Assembly: GCF_030450055.1 (NCBI RefSeq)
Contig: NZ_CP118480.1
Span: 1,577,415 to 1,641,414 of the forward strand
Length of the DNA: 64,000 bases
Direction: 5' to 3'
Origin: Gallaecimonas kandeliae
GTDB taxonomy: Bacteria; Pseudomonadota; Gammaproteobacteria; Enterobacterales; Gallaecimonadaceae
Below the pieces are notes generated by a model. The model made no database searches, was not told the origin of the DNA, and was given only the letters and a program-made list of their open reading frames with translations. The number at the start of each line of letters is the position of its first letter. The stretch's first letter is position 1. Below, piece after piece: positions 63,477 through 64,000 of this stretch. Both the position numbers and the translations under genes were made by a program.

Positions 63477-63586
63477 GCTAGTCCCTTGGGGCTGAAAATG
63501 GTGACACCATAGCAGCCCTGTCTCTGCTGGTCATGCAGGTCTTGGAGAATAAGGCACTTCCGCTGCACTATTGATCCAGGCAGGCA

Positions 63587-63617
63587 TAAAAAAGGCGCCA
63601 TCAGGCGCCTTTTTGCG
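63587..63617 (-). terminator. Rho-independent terminator of pykA
   Basis: GGCGCC/GGCGCC stem with an ATCA-region loop; A and T runs on both sides. It lies after the pykA stop when read leftward. Confidence 0.85.
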
Positions 63618-63627
63618 TTTCGGAGAC

Positions 63628-64000
63628 TCAGTCGACCTGCAAAATCTTGCAGGTGTTGGTGCCGCCTATGGTTTCCATGCGGTCGCCGTGGGTCAGCAGC
63701 ACCAGATCGCCGCTCTGCAGCAGGCCCTTGCCCTTGAGCAGGGCCAGGGCCTCGCGTTTCAGGGCCTCGTCGCGGTAGTGGCTGGAGTCGAAAGCCACCG
63801 GGAAGACACCGCGATACAGCGCCAGCCGGTTGAGGGTGTTGGCGTGGCGGGACAGGGCGAAGATCGGCAGGGCCGAGCTGATGCGGGACATCATCAGCGG
63901 GGTGGCACCGCTCTCGGTGAGGGCGATGATGGCCTTGACGCCGGCCAGGTGGTTGGCGGCGTACATGGTGGCCAGGCTGACGGTCTCTTCCACCGAGTTG
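63628..64000 (-). CDS. pykA: Pyruvate kinase, C-terminal part
   Basis: About 124 C-terminal residues; the gene runs off the right edge. [38 protein letters not shown] is the regulatory C-domain start, and the end [27 protein letters not shown] is closer to PykA than PykF type. The active-site barrel is not in the window. Confidence 0.92.
   Translation of the reverse strand, partial: NSVEETVSLATMYAANHLAGVKAIIALTESGATPLMMSRISSALPIFALSRHANTLNRLALYRGVFPVAFDSSHYRDEALKREALALLKGKGLLQSGDLVLLTHGDRMETIGGTNTCKILQVD

Overview
The window is a piece of a GC-rich gammaproteobacterial chromosome. Evidence for this includes a full-length cobalamin-dependent MetH behind MetJ-type operator boxes, class I fumarase, Fe-S L-serine dehydratase, PykA-type pyruvate kinase, TonB-dependent receptors and PabB/NudL. 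Gene style resembles marine or sediment Gallaecimonas/Alteromonadales-like bacteria, but I cannot fix the genus. No rRNA, tRNA, prophage or CRISPR was seen. Both ends cut genes: arsJ on the left and pykA on the right.

Layout. 1-1.5 kb: arsR-gapdh-arsJ arsenate detoxification operon. 1.5-3.3 kb: Bcr/CflA drug exporter divergent from a MarR regulator, with a palindromic operator between them. 3.3-6.5 kb: a small protein whose 3' end is repeated in tandem five times, a GST-GNAT fusion, and a diguanylate cyclase. 6.5-7.7 kb: gene-free repeats and hairpins. 7.8-13.1 kb: AT-rich integron gene-cassette array, nine to ten cassettes all on the + strand, each ending in an attC site, with no integrase in the window. 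13.1-18.6 kb: small accessory genes (lipoprotein, VOC proteins, GlcG, SnoaL-like, GFA, hydrolase, NUDIX), several of them decayed. 18.6-27.4 kb: second diguanylate cyclase, a hairpin-bounded IS200/IS605-like relic, sdaA, pabB-nudL divergent from fumarase, and an exported S9 peptidase. 27.4-33.2 kb: regulators, envelope and hypothetical genes, GNAT, OsmC. 33.1-37.5 kb: cobO divergent from metH. 37.6-44.6 kb: reductase, AraC regulator, SLC13-type permease, BlaI with a truncated M56 protease, and an exported beta/gamma-crystallin plus PI-PLC protein. 44.6-47.3 kb: cobalamin riboswitch, btuB and a membrane protein. 47.3-55.5 kb: mostly small genes, including a second gene with a tandemly repeated 3' end. 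55.5-59.4 kb: TPP-riboswitch operon for thiamine uptake and salvage. 59.4-64 kb: LytS/LytTR two-component pair, EamA exporter, exported protein, YwbE, pykA.

Working together. B12 supply (riboswitch-btuB, cobO) feeds MetH. The TPP operon encodes outer-membrane receptor, small binding protein, inner-membrane permease and kinase. The arsenic operon makes and exports 1-arseno-3-phosphoglycerate. The main accessory feature is the integrase-less cassette array, carrying mostly unknown small proteins, several of them lipoproteins. The most unusual structural observation is that two unrelated genes each have their last codons plus downstream DNA amplified as 93-bp and 86-bp tandem repeats.
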